This document shows positions 47,932 through 57,984 of a stretch of DNA of 64,000 bases, piece by piece. Within the stretch, counting starts at the first letter, position 1. Each line of letters opens with the position of its first letter. Under the pieces are notes generated by a model, which made no database searches, had not been told where the DNA came from, and saw only the letters and a program-made list of their open reading frames with translations. The position numbers were made by a program, and so were the translations under genes. Origin of the DNA: Ornithinibacillus halophilus (lineage in GTDB: Bacteria; Bacillota; Bacilli; Bacillales; Amphibacillaceae); NCBI RefSeq assembly GCF_900129485.1, contig NZ_FQVW01000002.1:82612-146611 (forward strand), written 5' to 3'.

Positions 47932-48078
47932 GTGATCGACTTTACATGGAAGGTATTTAGTCAAACAGGAAATATTGAAACCTATTTACTTATGAAAGAG
48001 TTAGAAAAGGAATCCGACATTATGGAGAACAATCAAAACGGAAGTACAAACGATCATCCGATTGAAACAAATATGTAG
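47932..48078 (+). CDS. yqzL: YqzL family small protein
   Basis: This is a 48-residue protein from GTG 47932, ten bases after AAAGGTG. It starts MIDFTWKVFSQTGNIETYLL, the family signature, followed by an acidic and polar tail. The in-frame extension upstream to 47869 lacks family similarity. The gene is always between era and recO in relatives. Its function is unknown. Confidence 0.88.
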   Translation: MIDFTWKVFSQTGNIETYLLMKELEKESDIMENNQNGSTNDHPIETNM

Positions 48079-48105
48079 CATACAAGACGGAAAAAGGTGA
48101 AGTGT

Positions 48106-48852
48106 GTGCTAGAAAAAATTCAAGGAATTATTATAAAAACAAGAGATTATGGTGAAACACATAAAATCGTAACTATTTATAGTAATAAAATAGGTAAATT
48201 CTCAGCAATTGCTAAAGGTGCTAAAAAGACAAAAAGTAGAATGGCTGCAGTGACGCAGCCATTCATTTTTGGAGAATTTTTGGTATACATAAATTCTGGT
48301 TTAAGCTCTATTCAACAAGGGGATATCATCGATTCATTCCGAACAATTCGAGAAGATATTGTGAAGACAGCTTATACAGCATACATATCGGAACTAACAG
48401 AAAAGTTGCATGAAGAAAAGGAACCGGATTTTTATATTTTTGATCAATTTCTACATACAATGAGATGGATAGAGGAACATGATGAAGTAGACATCCCGAT
48501 TATGATGTATGAACTGAAGTTATTTAAAAAAGGTGGATTTGCTCCAACCGTTCATCACTGTGTAAATTGTCGTTCTAAACAATTACCTTATTATTTTTCG
48601 ATTGATGAGGGTGGCTTCCTTTGTCAAAAGTGTAAACACCTAGATGATCATGCGATGAAAATTCCTGATGCCGTAGCAAAACTACTTAATATATTTGCAA
48701 ATGTTGGACTCGAGCAGGTCGGAAATATTTCTGTTAAGCCTGAAAACCAAAAAATGATTCGCAAATTAATGGATGAATACTATGAGCAGTACGGGGGATT
48801 CTACTTAAAAACAAAAAGGTTTTTAGAACAGATGAATCGTTTGATGTTATAA
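48106..48852 (+). CDS. recO: DNA repair protein RecO
   Basis: RecO is a recombination mediator that helps load RecA with RecR. From GTG 48106 (AGGTGA upstream; an alternative GTG is at 48097) it has 248 residues. The N-terminal OB fold has GIIIKTRDYGETHKIVTIYS near 7-26, a helical domain follows, and the zinc finger is CVNC/CQKC near 148 and 172. It lies 27 bases after yqzL. Confidence 0.94.
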   Translation: MLEKIQGIIIKTRDYGETHKIVTIYSNKIGKFSAIAKGAKKTKSRMAAVTQPFIFGEFLVYINSGLSSIQQGDIIDSFRTIREDIVKTAYTAYISELTEKLHEEKEPDFYIFDQFLHTMRWIEEHDEVDIPIMMYELKLFKKGGFAPTVHHCVNCRSKQLPYYFSIDEGGFLCQKCKHLDDHAMKIPDAVAKLLNIFANVGLEQVGNISVKPENQKMIRKLMDEYYEQYGGFYLKTKRFLEQMNRLML

Positions 48853-48861
48853 GTTACATAT

Positions 48862-48891
48862 TTGACATTTCCTACTAAAATGGAGTATCAT
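48862..48891 (+). promoter_or_regulatory. SigA promoter of the glyQS operon
   Basis: TTGACA (48862-48867), 18 bases and TATCAT (48886-48891), just upstream of the T-box leader. Confidence 0.8.
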
Positions 48892-48914
48892 TTTAACAGG
48901 TTTAATAAGTAACT

Positions 48915-49114
48915 GCAGTGATGGAGAAGAGTACTTAATCCGTATTATTAATAGCGAGTCCAGGTAGGTGTAAGCTGGATAATAAACGTTAAGGAACGGC
49001 ACTCCGGAGCAGGATTCGATAAAGTGGCTCTGTAAAAGAGCAAATAGGGTGGAACCGCGGATGATTCGTCCGTCCCTATGTCTAGAAATATAGACATAGG
49101 GACGGACTTTTTTA
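48915..49114 (+). ncRNA. Glycine T-box leader
   Basis: This T-box riboswitch reads uncharged tRNA-Gly and controls glyQ-glyS. Stem I begins near GATGGAGAAGAGTA. The specifier codon is GGC at 48998-49000, within GAACGGCACT. The conserved T-box AGGGTGGAACCGCGG is at 49046-49060. The terminator is a perfect 17-base stem (49068-49084 with 49091-49107) followed by a run of seven T residues. Pairing of the T-box bulge with the tRNA end would favour the antiterminator. Confidence 0.97.
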
Positions 49115-49163
49115 ATTGCAGTATTTAATTGTTACCCGATAAATAATTAATGGAGGTACTGAA

Positions 49164-50042
49164 ATGAATATTCAAGAAATGATTTTAACTCTGCAAAATT
49201 ATTGGTCAAAGCAAAATTGTATCCTTATGCAAGCGTATGATGTAGAAAAAGGTGCAGGAACAATGTCACCAATGACATTGTTAAGAAGCCTTGGACCGGA
49301 GCCATGGAATGTAGCATACGTGGAACCTTCTAGAAGACCAGATGATGGACGTTATGGAGAAAACCCAAACCGTTTGTATCAACATCACCAGTTCCAGGTA
49401 ATTATGAAACCTTCACCGGACAATATCCAAGAGCTGTACTTAGAATCGTTAAAAACATTAGGAATCGATCCGTTAGAACATGATATTCGTTTTGTTGAAG
49501 ATAATTGGGAAAACCCAACCCTTGGCGCTGCTGGATTAGGTTGGGAAGTATGGTTAGATGGTATGGAAATTACTCAATTTACATATTTCCAACAAATTGG
49601 TGGTCTAGAAGCAAACCCTGTAACAGTTGAATTAACTTATGGAATTGAGCGTTTAGCTTCCTATATTCAAGATAAAGAAAATGTCTTCGATCTTGAATGG
49701 AATAATGGAATGACCGTAAAGGATATCTTCCTTCAACCAGAATATGAGCATTCAAAATATACGTTTGAGGAATCCAACACGGAGATGTTGTTCCAACTCT
49801 TTACGATGTATGAAGAGGAAGCAAAAGTAACGATGGAAAAGGGATTAGTATTTCCCGCTTATGATTATGTATTAAAATGTTCCCATACTTTTAACTTATT
49901 AGATGCTCGTGGAGTCATTTCAGTAACGGAAAGAACAGGTTATATTTCAAGAATACGTAACCTTGCAAGAAGTATTGCGAAAGCCTATGTGGCAGAAAGA
50001 GAACGATTAGGATTTCCTATGTTGAATAAGGAGGAGGCATAA
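49164..50042 (+). CDS. glyQ: Glycine-tRNA ligase alpha subunit
   Basis: This is the catalytic subunit of the bacterial alpha2beta2 glycyl-tRNA synthetase. The 292 residues contain the class II signatures, with [31 protein letters not shown] motif 2 region (near 34-60). The highly conserved [21 protein letters not shown] (near 63) is present in shorter form around YQHHQFQ. The C-terminal [18 protein letters not shown] ends the core. GGAGGT precedes the ATG. It overlaps glyS by one base and is controlled by the glycine T-box. Confidence 0.97.
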   Translation: MNIQEMILTLQNYWSKQNCILMQAYDVEKGAGTMSPMTLLRSLGPEPWNVAYVEPSRRPDDGRYGENPNRLYQHHQFQVIMKPSPDNIQELYLESLKTLGIDPLEHDIRFVEDNWENPTLGAAGLGWEVWLDGMEITQFTYFQQIGGLEANPVTVELTYGIERLASYIQDKENVFDLEWNNGMTVKDIFLQPEYEHSKYTFEESNTEMLFQLFTMYEEEAKVTMEKGLVFPAYDYVLKCSHTFNLLDARGVISVTERTGYISRIRNLARSIAKAYVAERERLGFPMLNKEEA

Positions 50043-52126
50043 TGGTGAGAGATGTACTTTTCGAAATAGGATTAGAAGAATTACCAGCACGCTTTATTGA
50101 TGATGCAGAAAATCAATTAGTAGCTAAAACAAAAGATTGGCTAGATGAGTTAAGAATCGGATATGAAGCCATTGCATCCTATTCGACCCCTAGAAGACTT
50201 GCTATTGTAATTAATGGACTATCGGAAACACAAACGACTATTGAAGAAGAAATAAAAGGTCCAGCAATGAAGATTGCTAAAGACAATGAGGGGAATTGGT
50301 CCAAAGCTGCAATCGGTTTTACAAAAGGACAAGGGAAATCTCCAGACGATATTTATACAAAGGAATTGAATGGAACTACTTATATCTACGTTAAAAAGCA
50401 TATTGAAGGTAAACCAAGCCTTGAGCTATTACCAACTTTTCAGTCGATAATTGAATCTATTCAATTTGGAAAGAACATGCGTTGGGGTGAGCAGACCCTT
50501 AGGTATGCAAGACCAATAAGATGGTTAGTGGCTTTATATGGAAATGAAGTAATTCCATTTGAGATAGCATCTGTAAAAACCGACAACTTTACATTCGGTC
50601 ATCGCTTCCTTGGAGAAAAGTTCACCATTAGTGAACCAAAAAGCTATGAAAACCAATTAAAAGAACATTACGTAATTGCTAACCCTAACGAAAGGGAGCA
50701 ATTAATCGTCGACGGAATTAATAAAGTTGCCGAAGAAAATAATTATACAGTAAATATTGATGAGAACTTATTAAAAGAAGTAAGAAATCTCGTGGAATAC
50801 CCAACTGTATTTATTGGATCTTATGAAAAAACGTATTTAGATTTGCCTTCAGAAGTACTAATTACTTCCATGAAGGAGCACCAGCGCTATTTTCCAGTAC
50901 ATTCCAAAGACGAAGAGTTACTACCATATTTCATTGGTGTAAGAAATGGCGATGAAAAAGGTTTGGAAACTGTTATTCGTGGAAATGAAAAAGTGCTACG
51001 TGCTCGTTTGTCAGATGCAGCGTTTTTCTACGAGGAAGACCAAAACAATTCTATTGACTTCTACTTAAATAAATTGGAAAAAGTCGTGTTCCAAGAGAAA
51101 CTAGGAACAATCAGTGATAAAGTGCAACGAATGGAAAAAATTACAGAAAACATAGCTCATTCTCTTAAATTTGATGACGAGGTTATCGTAAAAGCCAAGA
51201 GAGCAACTTCTATTAGTAAATTTGATTTAATGACAAATATGGTAAATGAATTTACTGAATTACAAGGTATCATGGGTGAGAAATATGCGCTTAAACAAGG
51301 TGAAGATAAGAATGTTGCACAAGCAATAAAAGAGCATTATTTACCAAAGAGCACTGCAGGAAACCTCCCTGAAACGATAGAGGGTTATCTAGTTAGTGTA
51401 GCTGATAAATTGGATACAATCGTTGGATGTATTTCCGTGGGGTTACGACCTACTGGTTCACAGGATCCTTATGCATTACGTCGACAAGCTGTTGGTATTT
51501 TACGTATATTACAAGAAAGTGGTTGGAATATTTCTGTAAATACATTAATAGATATTGCGGTTCAAGTACATCATGAAACGAATATCGTTGAAATTAGTAA
51601 AGAAGAATTATTAGAAGAAGTAATTAGCTTTATGAAGCAACGAGCAGAATTTCTATTAAAAGAGTCTTCCGTTGAAGTTGATATCATTGATGCGGTACTG
51701 GATAATGAAATTGGTATATTCCCATATGCTGTTCAAAAAGCAAAAGTACTATCAGATAAAAGAGTAGATCCAGCATTTAAACCAATTCAAGAAGCATTGG
51801 TACGCGTTATGAATTTAGCGAAGAAGGCAGACAACCAGTCCGTTAATCCAGCACATTTTCAAACGGATTCAGAAAAAGAATTGTTTGAAGTGGTGGAGAA
51901 GGTTATACCATCATTCAATAAAGAAAACAATGATGGAAAAGCAATGGAGGCACTTGAACAACTAGCTAAACTTGCAGAACCAATTCATCAATTCTTTGAA
52001 CATAACATGGTAATGGATAAAGATGAAACGATAAAAAATAATCGTCTAGGATTAGTAAGTCAAATCAATAGTATAATTAAAAATTATGCTAATTTATCTC
52101 TAATTGAGTGGAAGCAAACGTTTTAA
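50042..52126 (+). CDS. glyS: Glycine-tRNA ligase beta subunit
   Basis: This is the tRNA-recognition subunit of glycyl-tRNA synthetase, 694 residues. The N-terminal LFEIGLEELPARFIDDA, RPIRWLVALYG near 155 and HEHQRYFPV-like KEHQRYFPVHSKD near 280 fit the family. The internal HD-like region and the C-terminal anticodon-binding domain (DALVRVMN-like ALVRVMNLAKKA) are also present. It starts within the glyQ stop as TAATG after GGAGGAGG. A hairpin follows. Confidence 0.97.
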   Translation: MVRDVLFEIGLEELPARFIDDAENQLVAKTKDWLDELRIGYEAIASYSTPRRLAIVINGLSETQTTIEEEIKGPAMKIAKDNEGNWSKAAIGFTKGQGKSPDDIYTKELNGTTYIYVKKHIEGKPSLELLPTFQSIIESIQFGKNMRWGEQTLRYARPIRWLVALYGNEVIPFEIASVKTDNFTFGHRFLGEKFTISEPKSYENQLKEHYVIANPNEREQLIVDGINKVAEENNYTVNIDENLLKEVRNLVEYPTVFIGSYEKTYLDLPSEVLITSMKEHQRYFPVHSKDEELLPYFIGVRNGDEKGLETVIRGNEKVLRARLSDAAFFYEEDQNNSIDFYLNKLEKVVFQEKLGTISDKVQRMEKITENIAHSLKFDDEVIVKAKRATSISKFDLMTNMVNEFTELQGIMGEKYALKQGEDKNVAQAIKEHYLPKSTAGNLPETIEGYLVSVADKLDTIVGCISVGLRPTGSQDPYALRRQAVGILRILQESGWNISVNTLIDIAVQVHHETNIVEISKEELLEEVISFMKQRAEFLLKESSVEVDIIDAVLDNEIGIFPYAVQKAKVLSDKRVDPAFKPIQEALVRVMNLAKKADNQSVNPAHFQTDSEKELFEVVEKVIPSFNKENNDGKAMEALEQLAKLAEPIHQFFEHNMVMDKDETIKNNRLGLVSQINSIIKNYANLSLIEWKQTF

Positions 52127-52137
52127 ATAATAGAAGG

Positions 52138-52170
52138 GAGTGGCTAATAGGAAAAAAGTTAGCCGCTCTT
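52138..52170 (+). terminator. Hairpin after glyS
   Basis: GAGTGGCTAA (52138-52147) pairs with TTAGCCGCTC (52159-52168), followed by a short TT. It is probably the glyQS terminator, although the T-run is weak. Confidence 0.55.
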
Positions 52171-52306
52171 CTGATGATGATTCTCTAACAATTTTTAAGA
52201 TGCCATTATTTTGTTATTTAATTTAGTATGACATGCTTCCCTTTTTCATAAATAATAAGTTATAATTATTATAATTAGTATGTCGCAATTATCAGGTGGT
52301 GAAATA

Positions 52307-52936
52307 GTGGAATTATCAAAAAGGCAACAACATATTATTGAAATCGTTAAAGAGGACGGCCCAATAACTGGTGAACAGATAGCTGAACGTTTAAATCTTA
52401 CACGAGCAACATTACGCCCAGATTTAGCCATATTAACGATGGCTGGGTTTTTGGATGCAAGGCCGAGGGTAGGTTATTTTTACACTGGAAAAACAGGGAA
52501 TGAATTGTTAACAGAAACGATTAAAAAATATAAAGTTCAAGATTATCAATCAAGACCTATTGTGGTAGAGGAAAGTACATCTGTTTATGATGCAATCTCA
52601 ACAATGTTCTTAGAAGATGTTGGTACGTTATTTGTAGTTGACCATCATTCCTGTTTAACTGGAGTTTTATCAAGGAAAGACTTGCTTAGAGCTAGTTTAG
52701 GGAAACAGGACTTAGCTGCAATACCAGTACATATTATTATGACTCGAATGCCTAATATTACGGTCTGTAGAAGAAGCGATTTGTTAATCGAAGTTGCAAA
52801 GCAGTTAATAGATAAGCAAATCGATGGTATACCAGTAGTGAAAGATACTACTCAAGGGTTAGAAGTAACTGGTAGGATAACAAAAACAACGATTACTAAA
52901 GTATTTGTTGAACTAGTTATGGATGACCAAGTTTGA
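52307..52936 (+). CDS. ccpN: Transcriptional repressor CcpN (HTH plus CBS)
   Basis: CcpN represses gluconeogenic genes (gapB, pckA) under glycolytic conditions in Bacillus subtilis. The 209 residues start [19 protein letters not shown] at GTG 52307, after AGGTGGTGA. The DNA-binding HTH has [20 protein letters not shown] near 18-37, and [10 protein letters not shown] follows. Two CBS domains (about 80-200) are present, with DVGTLFVVD and [13 protein letters not shown]. It is coupled to ppsR, 38 bases downstream, as in Bacillus (yqzB-yqfL). Confidence 0.95.
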   Translation: MELSKRQQHIIEIVKEDGPITGEQIAERLNLTRATLRPDLAILTMAGFLDARPRVGYFYTGKTGNELLTETIKKYKVQDYQSRPIVVEESTSVYDAISTMFLEDVGTLFVVDHHSCLTGVLSRKDLLRASLGKQDLAAIPVHIIMTRMPNITVCRRSDLLIEVAKQLIDKQIDGIPVVKDTTQGLEVTGRITKTTITKVFVELVMDDQV

Positions 52937-52973
52937 ATGTTTCACAAGCTTAAATAGCGAGAGGAGTTTTGTG

Positions 52974-53786
52974 ATGATAAAAGATCCTTTAGTCTATGTA
53001 TTATCTGATTCTGTCGGGGAGACAGCAGAATTAGTAATAAAAGCTGGATTAAGCCAATTCAATAATGGAGAGTATAAGATTCAGCGTATTCCATATGTAG
53101 AAGATAAAGAAACAATTGATGATTCAATACAGTTAGCAAAAGAGAAAAATGGAATTATTGGTTTTACTTTAGTTGATCCTAATTTAAGAGAGTATTTAAA
53201 TGAGAAAGCGGAAGAACAAAATATCGAAGCGATCGATATTATGGGACCAATGTTAAAAGCGATGGAACGAGTTTATGATAAAAAACCTCGATTAGAACCA
53301 GGATTAGTTCATCAATTAGATGAAGATTACTTTAAAAAAGTAGAAGCAATTGAATTTGCAGTAAAGTATGATGACGGACGTGATCCAAGAGGTATTTCTA
53401 GAGCAGATATTATTTTGATAGGGGTTTCACGTACATCAAAAACACCACTTTCTCAATATTTAGCACATAAACGATTAAAGGTTGCTAATATACCAATTGT
53501 TCCTGAGGTGGAACCCCCTGAAGAACTATTTGAAGTCGATCCAAAAAGGTGTATTGGTTTACGAATTAGTCCTGAAAAATTAAATGACATTCGTAAAGAG
53601 AGATTGAAAGCACTTGGATTGGGTGACCAAGCAACCTATGCTAATATTCAAAGAATCCATCAAGAATTGGATTATTTCAATAAGGTTGTTGAAAAAATAG
53701 GCTGTCATGTCATTGATGTATCCAATAAAGCTGTTGAAGAAACAGCCAATAGCATTATGAGATATATACAAGAAAAAAACAATTAG
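52974..53786 (+). CDS. ppsR: Pyruvate, phosphate dikinase regulatory protein (bifunctional)
   Basis: This DUF299 protein phosphorylates and dephosphorylates PPDK-type enzymes (B. subtilis YqfL). The 270 residues equal the Bacillus length. The P-loop-like [19 protein letters not shown] lies near 155, with the N-terminal [16 protein letters not shown] 52974 follows AGGAG by seven bases; the longer in-frame opening overlaps ccpN and lacks a site. No ppdK gene is in the window, so the target is unresolved; linkage with ccpN suggests control of the pyruvate-PEP step. Confidence 0.93.
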   Translation: MIKDPLVYVLSDSVGETAELVIKAGLSQFNNGEYKIQRIPYVEDKETIDDSIQLAKEKNGIIGFTLVDPNLREYLNEKAEEQNIEAIDIMGPMLKAMERVYDKKPRLEPGLVHQLDEDYFKKVEAIEFAVKYDDGRDPRGISRADIILIGVSRTSKTPLSQYLAHKRLKVANIPIVPEVEPPEELFEVDPKRCIGLRISPEKLNDIRKERLKALGLGDQATYANIQRIHQELDYFNKVVEKIGCHVIDVSNKAVEETANSIMRYIQEKNN

Positions 53787-53791
53787 AAATT

Positions 53792-53832
53792 AGCTATTTC
53801 AAAGATTTTACTTCTTTGGAATAGCTTCTTTA
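53792..53832 (+). terminator. Terminator after ppsR
   Basis: AGCTATTTCAAAG (53792-53804) pairs with CTTTGGAATAGCT (53814-53826), followed by TCTTTATTT. Confidence 0.85.
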
Positions 53833-54152
53833 TTTGACTTCTGTAGTCAAAATCTCAGGTGTATCCTAAAAAATTCAAGCATATATGAATAAAAAATATA
53901 AAAAAACACAAAAATGTATAGTAATTTTCATGATTATGTATTATAATTATTATTTGTGTCAAAATAGTAAACAAATACGTTTTGAGGATATAACCCTAGA
54001 ATGGTATTCAGAAAAGTTAAACATTCGTAAATAAGAAGGAATCTTCGAGGTTAATGTAGAATAGTACACATAGGCAAAATGATATGGTTAGTCATATATA
54101 TATTTACCTATTTTTGAATCAACTATGCTCTATACTAACGGTGATATTAATC

Positions 54153-54192
54153 TCCTTCTAAGATTATGTACATACTAGAAGGAAATTTTTTT
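54153..54192 (+). terminator. Terminator-like hairpin upstream of dnaG
   Basis: TCCTTCTA (54153-54160) pairs with TAGAAGGA (54176-54183), with a T-run from 54186. No annotated gene ends just before it. Confidence 0.7.
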
Positions 54193-54221
54193 CGACTTTA
54201 TAAAAAATATTGTCGAAAAAT

Positions 54222-54250
54222 GAAGGATTTCTTTAAATAACAGCGAATAC
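54222..54250 (+). promoter_or_regulatory. SigH-type promoter of dnaG-sigA
   Basis: GAAGGATTT (54222-54230) matches the SigH -35 consensus RNAGGAWWW exactly. After 11 bases, AGCGAATAC matches RNNGAATWW in all but the last base. The B. subtilis sigA operon is known to have a SigH-dependent promoter that boosts it at sporulation onset. Confidence 0.65.
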
Positions 54251-54345
54251 TATTTAAGGAGCATTATTTATAGACAACTTAATAAAGTGAAAGTGCGTGG
54301 TGAGCGCTAAGCTAAAAAAGATGGCTATGGAATATGGTGGTAAAA

Positions 54346-56178
54346 TTGGCAAATCAGATCCCTGAAGAAATTATCGATGACATACGAAAATCAAATGATA
54401 TTGTCGATGTCATTGGTGAATATATTCAACTTAAAAAACAAGGCCGAAACTATTTTGGTCTATGTCCATTCCATGGTGAAAAAACTCCATCTTTTTCAGT
54501 TACACAAGAAAAACAAATCTTTCATTGTTTTGGTTGTGGGAAAGGTGGCAATGTTGTCACTTTTGTAATGGAAATGGAGAGTTTTAGTTTTTTTGAAGCT
54601 ATTCGTTACTTAGCAGAAAGAAGTGGTGTTAATCTCCCTGAGAACTCCATAAGCAGCAACGAAAATAGTTCTCTATCACAAGAAAACCAACAATCTCTTT
54701 CAGCTTATGAATGGTTGACAAAACTTTACCATCATTTATTAAGATATACAAAGGATGGTAAGGAAGGGTACAAGTATTTTAAAGATAGGGGTATTGACGA
54801 TGAGACAATTGATGCTTTTCAGCTAGGTTTTGCTCCAAATGTTAAGGATTTCACAGCAAAGTTCTTAGAGAAGAAAGGGTTTCATCAACAAATACTTGTT
54901 AAATCAGGATTACTTTCTTTACAACAAGATAATACTGTAACAGACCGTTTTCGAGGTCGGGTAATCTTTCCGATTCGAAATCATTTAGGGAAGACGGTTG
55001 CATTTGGTGGGCGAACCATTCATAACCAAGAACCTAAATACTTAAACAGTTCAGAGAGTGAATTGTTTCAAAAAGGTAGGACACTTTACAATTTTGATCT
55101 AGCTAAAAGACATATTCGTAAAACGAACGAGGCTGTCCTTTTTGAAGGATATATGGATGTTATATCTGCCTATCAAGCGGATGTTAAAAATGTAGTAGCC
55201 ACATTAGGTACAGCACTAACAGAGTCTCAAGCAAAGTTGTTGAAACGATATGTTGATACGGTCATTATTTGTTATGATGCAGATCGCGCTGGGATAGAAG
55301 CTACATACAAAGCAGCTAATATTTTACAGGATGCAGGATGTAGTGTAAAAATTGCTAACCTACAAAATGGAAATGACCCTGATAGTTTTATACAAGAAAA
55401 AGGGGCAGATGCTTTTCGGAATGAGGTTATCGAGGCCAGTGATACATTCATAACCTTCTATATGAGATATGTAAAAAAAGATTTTAATCTTAGTATAGAA
55501 GGCGACCGAATTCAATATATTGAAAAGGTATTAAGAAAACTTGCGACGATCGATAGCTCCGTTGAACGAGAATTATATCTTAAAGAATTAAGTACTGAAT
55601 ATAATTTAACAATGGAAACATTACTTAATGAAATTAGTAAGTATCGACAAGAAATAGGCCAGACCGGAAGTCAAAAGGATAACCGAGAAAAAGAAAGATA
55701 TACTAGTAAGGTAAATAATTATTACCAAAAGCGAAAATTACATCCGGCTTTTTATAATGCTGAAAAGCAATTGCTTGCATATATGTTACAAGATAGGACG
55801 ATAACTGATAGGGTGCAGGAAAAATTGGGGATTGGTTTCAATTTAGAAGAGCACCAGGTGATAGCAACACATTTATATGCTTATTATGAGGAGGGTAATC
55901 CTCCAGATATCAGTTTGTTTGTAGAAAAACTAACAGATCCAAAATATAAACAGCTCGTTACTGAGATTGCAATGCTTCCTTTAAATAGTGAAGTTAGTGA
56001 TAAAGAAATTAATGATTACTTAAAGATGATAACAACAGAAACTGGTGAAAAAGCTAGCATAAAACAGTTGAAACATGAACAACGATTAGCAGAGCAGCAA
56101 AATGATCCATTAAAAGCAGCACAAATAGCAATGCAGATAGTTGAGTTGCAGAAAAAAGTTAAGTTTCCAAATGGTTAA
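54346..56178 (+). CDS. dnaG: DNA primase
   Basis: DnaG makes RNA primers for replication. The 610-residue protein starts MANQIPEEIIDDIRKSND at TTG 54346, five bases after GGTGG; an in-frame ATG at 54334 is an alternative. The CHC2-type zinc finger is CPFHGEKTPSFSV and CFGCG (near 40-65). The TOPRIM domain has LFEGYMDVISA near 265 and CYDADRAGIEA near 308. The C-terminal helicase-binding domain follows. It is upstream of sigA by 33 bases, in the macromolecular synthesis operon. Confidence 0.95.
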   Translation: MANQIPEEIIDDIRKSNDIVDVIGEYIQLKKQGRNYFGLCPFHGEKTPSFSVTQEKQIFHCFGCGKGGNVVTFVMEMESFSFFEAIRYLAERSGVNLPENSISSNENSSLSQENQQSLSAYEWLTKLYHHLLRYTKDGKEGYKYFKDRGIDDETIDAFQLGFAPNVKDFTAKFLEKKGFHQQILVKSGLLSLQQDNTVTDRFRGRVIFPIRNHLGKTVAFGGRTIHNQEPKYLNSSESELFQKGRTLYNFDLAKRHIRKTNEAVLFEGYMDVISAYQADVKNVVATLGTALTESQAKLLKRYVDTVIICYDADRAGIEATYKAANILQDAGCSVKIANLQNGNDPDSFIQEKGADAFRNEVIEASDTFITFYMRYVKKDFNLSIEGDRIQYIEKVLRKLATIDSSVERELYLKELSTEYNLTMETLLNEISKYRQEIGQTGSQKDNREKERYTSKVNNYYQKRKLHPAFYNAEKQLLAYMLQDRTITDRVQEKLGIGFNLEEHQVIATHLYAYYEEGNPPDISLFVEKLTDPKYKQLVTEIAMLPLNSEVSDKEINDYLKMITTETGEKASIKQLKHEQRLAEQQNDPLKAAQIAMQIVELQKKVKFPNG

Positions 56179-56211
56179 GAAAAGTAATTAGTAGTAGAAG
56201 GAGGGGGACTC

Positions 56212-57333
56212 ATGGCTGAAAATAAACCTTCACAAACAAAAGAAAATGAGCCTGAGTTAACACTTGAACAAGCCAAAGAACAGTTAGTAGAAATAGGTAA
56301 AAAACGTGGTGTATTAGCATACGAAGAAATTGCTGATCGTTTATCTAATTTTGTCATTGAACCTGACCAAATGGATGAATTTTACGAATTATTGGCAGAA
56401 CAAGGCGTGGATGTGATTGGAGAATCAGATGATGACCCGAACATGAAAGAAATCGCTAAAGAAGAGGAATTTGATCTAAATGACCTAAGTGTACCATTGG
56501 GTATTAAAATCAATGACCCCGTTCGAATGTATCTGAAAGAAATTGGTCGAGTAGATTTATTATCTGCAGCTGAAGAAATTGAATTAGCGACAAGAATTGA
56601 ACAAGGTGAAGAAGAAGCAAAAAGAAGACTAGCAGAAGCGAATTTACGTCTTGTTGTAAGTATTGCTAAAAGATATGTTGGACGTGGAATGTTGTTTCTT
56701 GATTTAATCCAGGAAGGTAATATGGGTCTAATTAAAGCAGTTGAGAAATTCGATTATCGCAAAGGATTTAAGTTTAGTACGTATGCTACATGGTGGATTC
56801 GTCAAGCCATTACTCGTGCAATTGCGGACCAAGCACGTACAATACGTATTCCTGTGCACATGGTTGAAACAATCAATAAACTAATTAGAGTACAAAGACA
56901 GCTACTTCAGGACTTAGGGAGAGAACCAACACCTGAAGAAATTGGTGAAGAAATGGAACTGACTCCTGAAAAAGTGCGTGAAATCCTGAAGATTGCACAA
57001 GAACCGGTTTCTTTAGAAACACCGATTGGTGAGGAAGATGATTCACACTTAGGTGATTTCATTGAAGACCATGAAGCAGTTTCACCATCTGATCATGCTG
57101 CATACGAATTACTAAAAGAACAATTAGAAGATGTTCTTGATACACTAACCGATCGTGAAGAAAATGTACTTCGTTTACGCTTCGGGCTAGATGATGGTAG
57201 AACTAGAACGTTAGAAGAAGTAGGAAAAGTATTTGGTGTTACTAGAGAAAGAATCCGTCAGATTGAAGCAAAGGCATTGCGTAAATTAAGACACCCAAGT
57301 AGAAGTAAACGTCTAAAAGATTTCCTAGATTGA
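56212..57333 (+). CDS. sigA: RNA polymerase major sigma factor SigA
   Basis: This is the housekeeping sigma factor. The 373 residues contain the N-terminal 1.1-like region and region 1.2 ([17 protein letters not shown] near 100). Region 2 has [20 protein letters not shown], then the -10 recognition stretch [13 protein letters not shown] near 190. Region 3 and region 4 ([20 protein letters not shown] near 340) complete it. GGAGGGGG precedes the ATG. It follows dnaG as in Bacillus and is followed by an unknown membrane protein gene. Confidence 0.98.
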   Translation: MAENKPSQTKENEPELTLEQAKEQLVEIGKKRGVLAYEEIADRLSNFVIEPDQMDEFYELLAEQGVDVIGESDDDPNMKEIAKEEEFDLNDLSVPLGIKINDPVRMYLKEIGRVDLLSAAEEIELATRIEQGEEEAKRRLAEANLRLVVSIAKRYVGRGMLFLDLIQEGNMGLIKAVEKFDYRKGFKFSTYATWWIRQAITRAIADQARTIRIPVHMVETINKLIRVQRQLLQDLGREPTPEEIGEEMELTPEKVREILKIAQEPVSLETPIGEEDDSHLGDFIEDHEAVSPSDHAAYELLKEQLEDVLDTLTDREENVLRLRFGLDDGRTRTLEEVGKVFGVTRERIRQIEAKALRKLRHPSRSKRLKDFLD

Positions 57334-57352
57334 TCTCTATCGGGGTGAATTT

Positions 57353-57910
57353 ATGGCAGATGAGCGTTCGACTATCATAATTAATGAGATCAAGTATTGG
57401 AAACAACATAAGATGCTTCCACAAAACTACTGTGATTATCTCCTAGCATTGTATACAAAAGGAGATTATGAAGAGGAAGAGGTACTTGAAAAGCAAGGTA
57501 TGAAATCGAAAATACTTCTTGTTATTCAAGTATTTCTCCTGTTGCTCATGGTACCGTTTTCATTACTTGTTATTTATTTTACTCAATTTAAGATGATTTT
57601 GCAACTCAGTATTTTATTGTTTTTCATTAGCTATGCTTTATGGGTTTTTTTCTACCATAGAAAAAAGAAGAGTTCTTTCATATATCTATCTTTAAACGTA
57701 TTGCTTTTGTTATTTCTATTCTTTTCTTTATTTATTACTAAAGTTTTCACATTCAATGAATGGCTAGTTGTGGCTATTTTTCTAGTTAATTTTGGCTTAT
57801 GGTCACTGTTTGGAATAAAGTTGAAGGTTAAATATATTACAATTTTAGGTATTGCAGGAATAATAATTACATTGTTCTATAAAATTTCACATCTTTTTCC
57901 TTTAAACTAA
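57353..57910 (+). CDS. Conserved membrane protein of unknown function
   Basis: I do not recognise this 185-residue protein. The first 50 residues are soluble, with the motif MLPQNYCDYLLALYTKGDY. Five or six hydrophobic helices follow (about 53-75, 78-99, 105-125, 128-143, 148-162 and 164-182). It starts 19 bases after sigA, with CGGGGTGA upstream of the ATG, so it is probably in the same operon. No terminator is obvious between it and cccA. It could be a lineage-specific member of an N-terminal YCDYLL-containing family. Confidence 0.75.
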   Translation: MADERSTIIINEIKYWKQHKMLPQNYCDYLLALYTKGDYEEEEVLEKQGMKSKILLVIQVFLLLLMVPFSLLVIYFTQFKMILQLSILLFFISYALWVFFYHRKKKSSFIYLSLNVLLLLFLFFSLFITKVFTFNEWLVVAIFLVNFGLWSLFGIKLKVKYITILGIAGIIITLFYKISHLFPLN

Positions 57911-57984
57911 TCTCGTTTTCGAGTAAAATAGATATAGCTTTGTAGAGCAACCAAGTTTATGGGGATACATAAGGAGGAAATACA

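Larger units (their letters stand above)
53833..54345. other. Intergenic ppsR-dnaG
   Basis: No protein gene was found, and the YqxD gene that lies upstream of dnaG in B. subtilis is missing. A TATAAT at 53942-53947 without a matching -35 and a terminator-like hairpin at 54153-54192 bracket about 230 AT-rich bases that could be a small RNA. A SigH-type promoter follows at 54222-54250. Confidence 0.5.
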
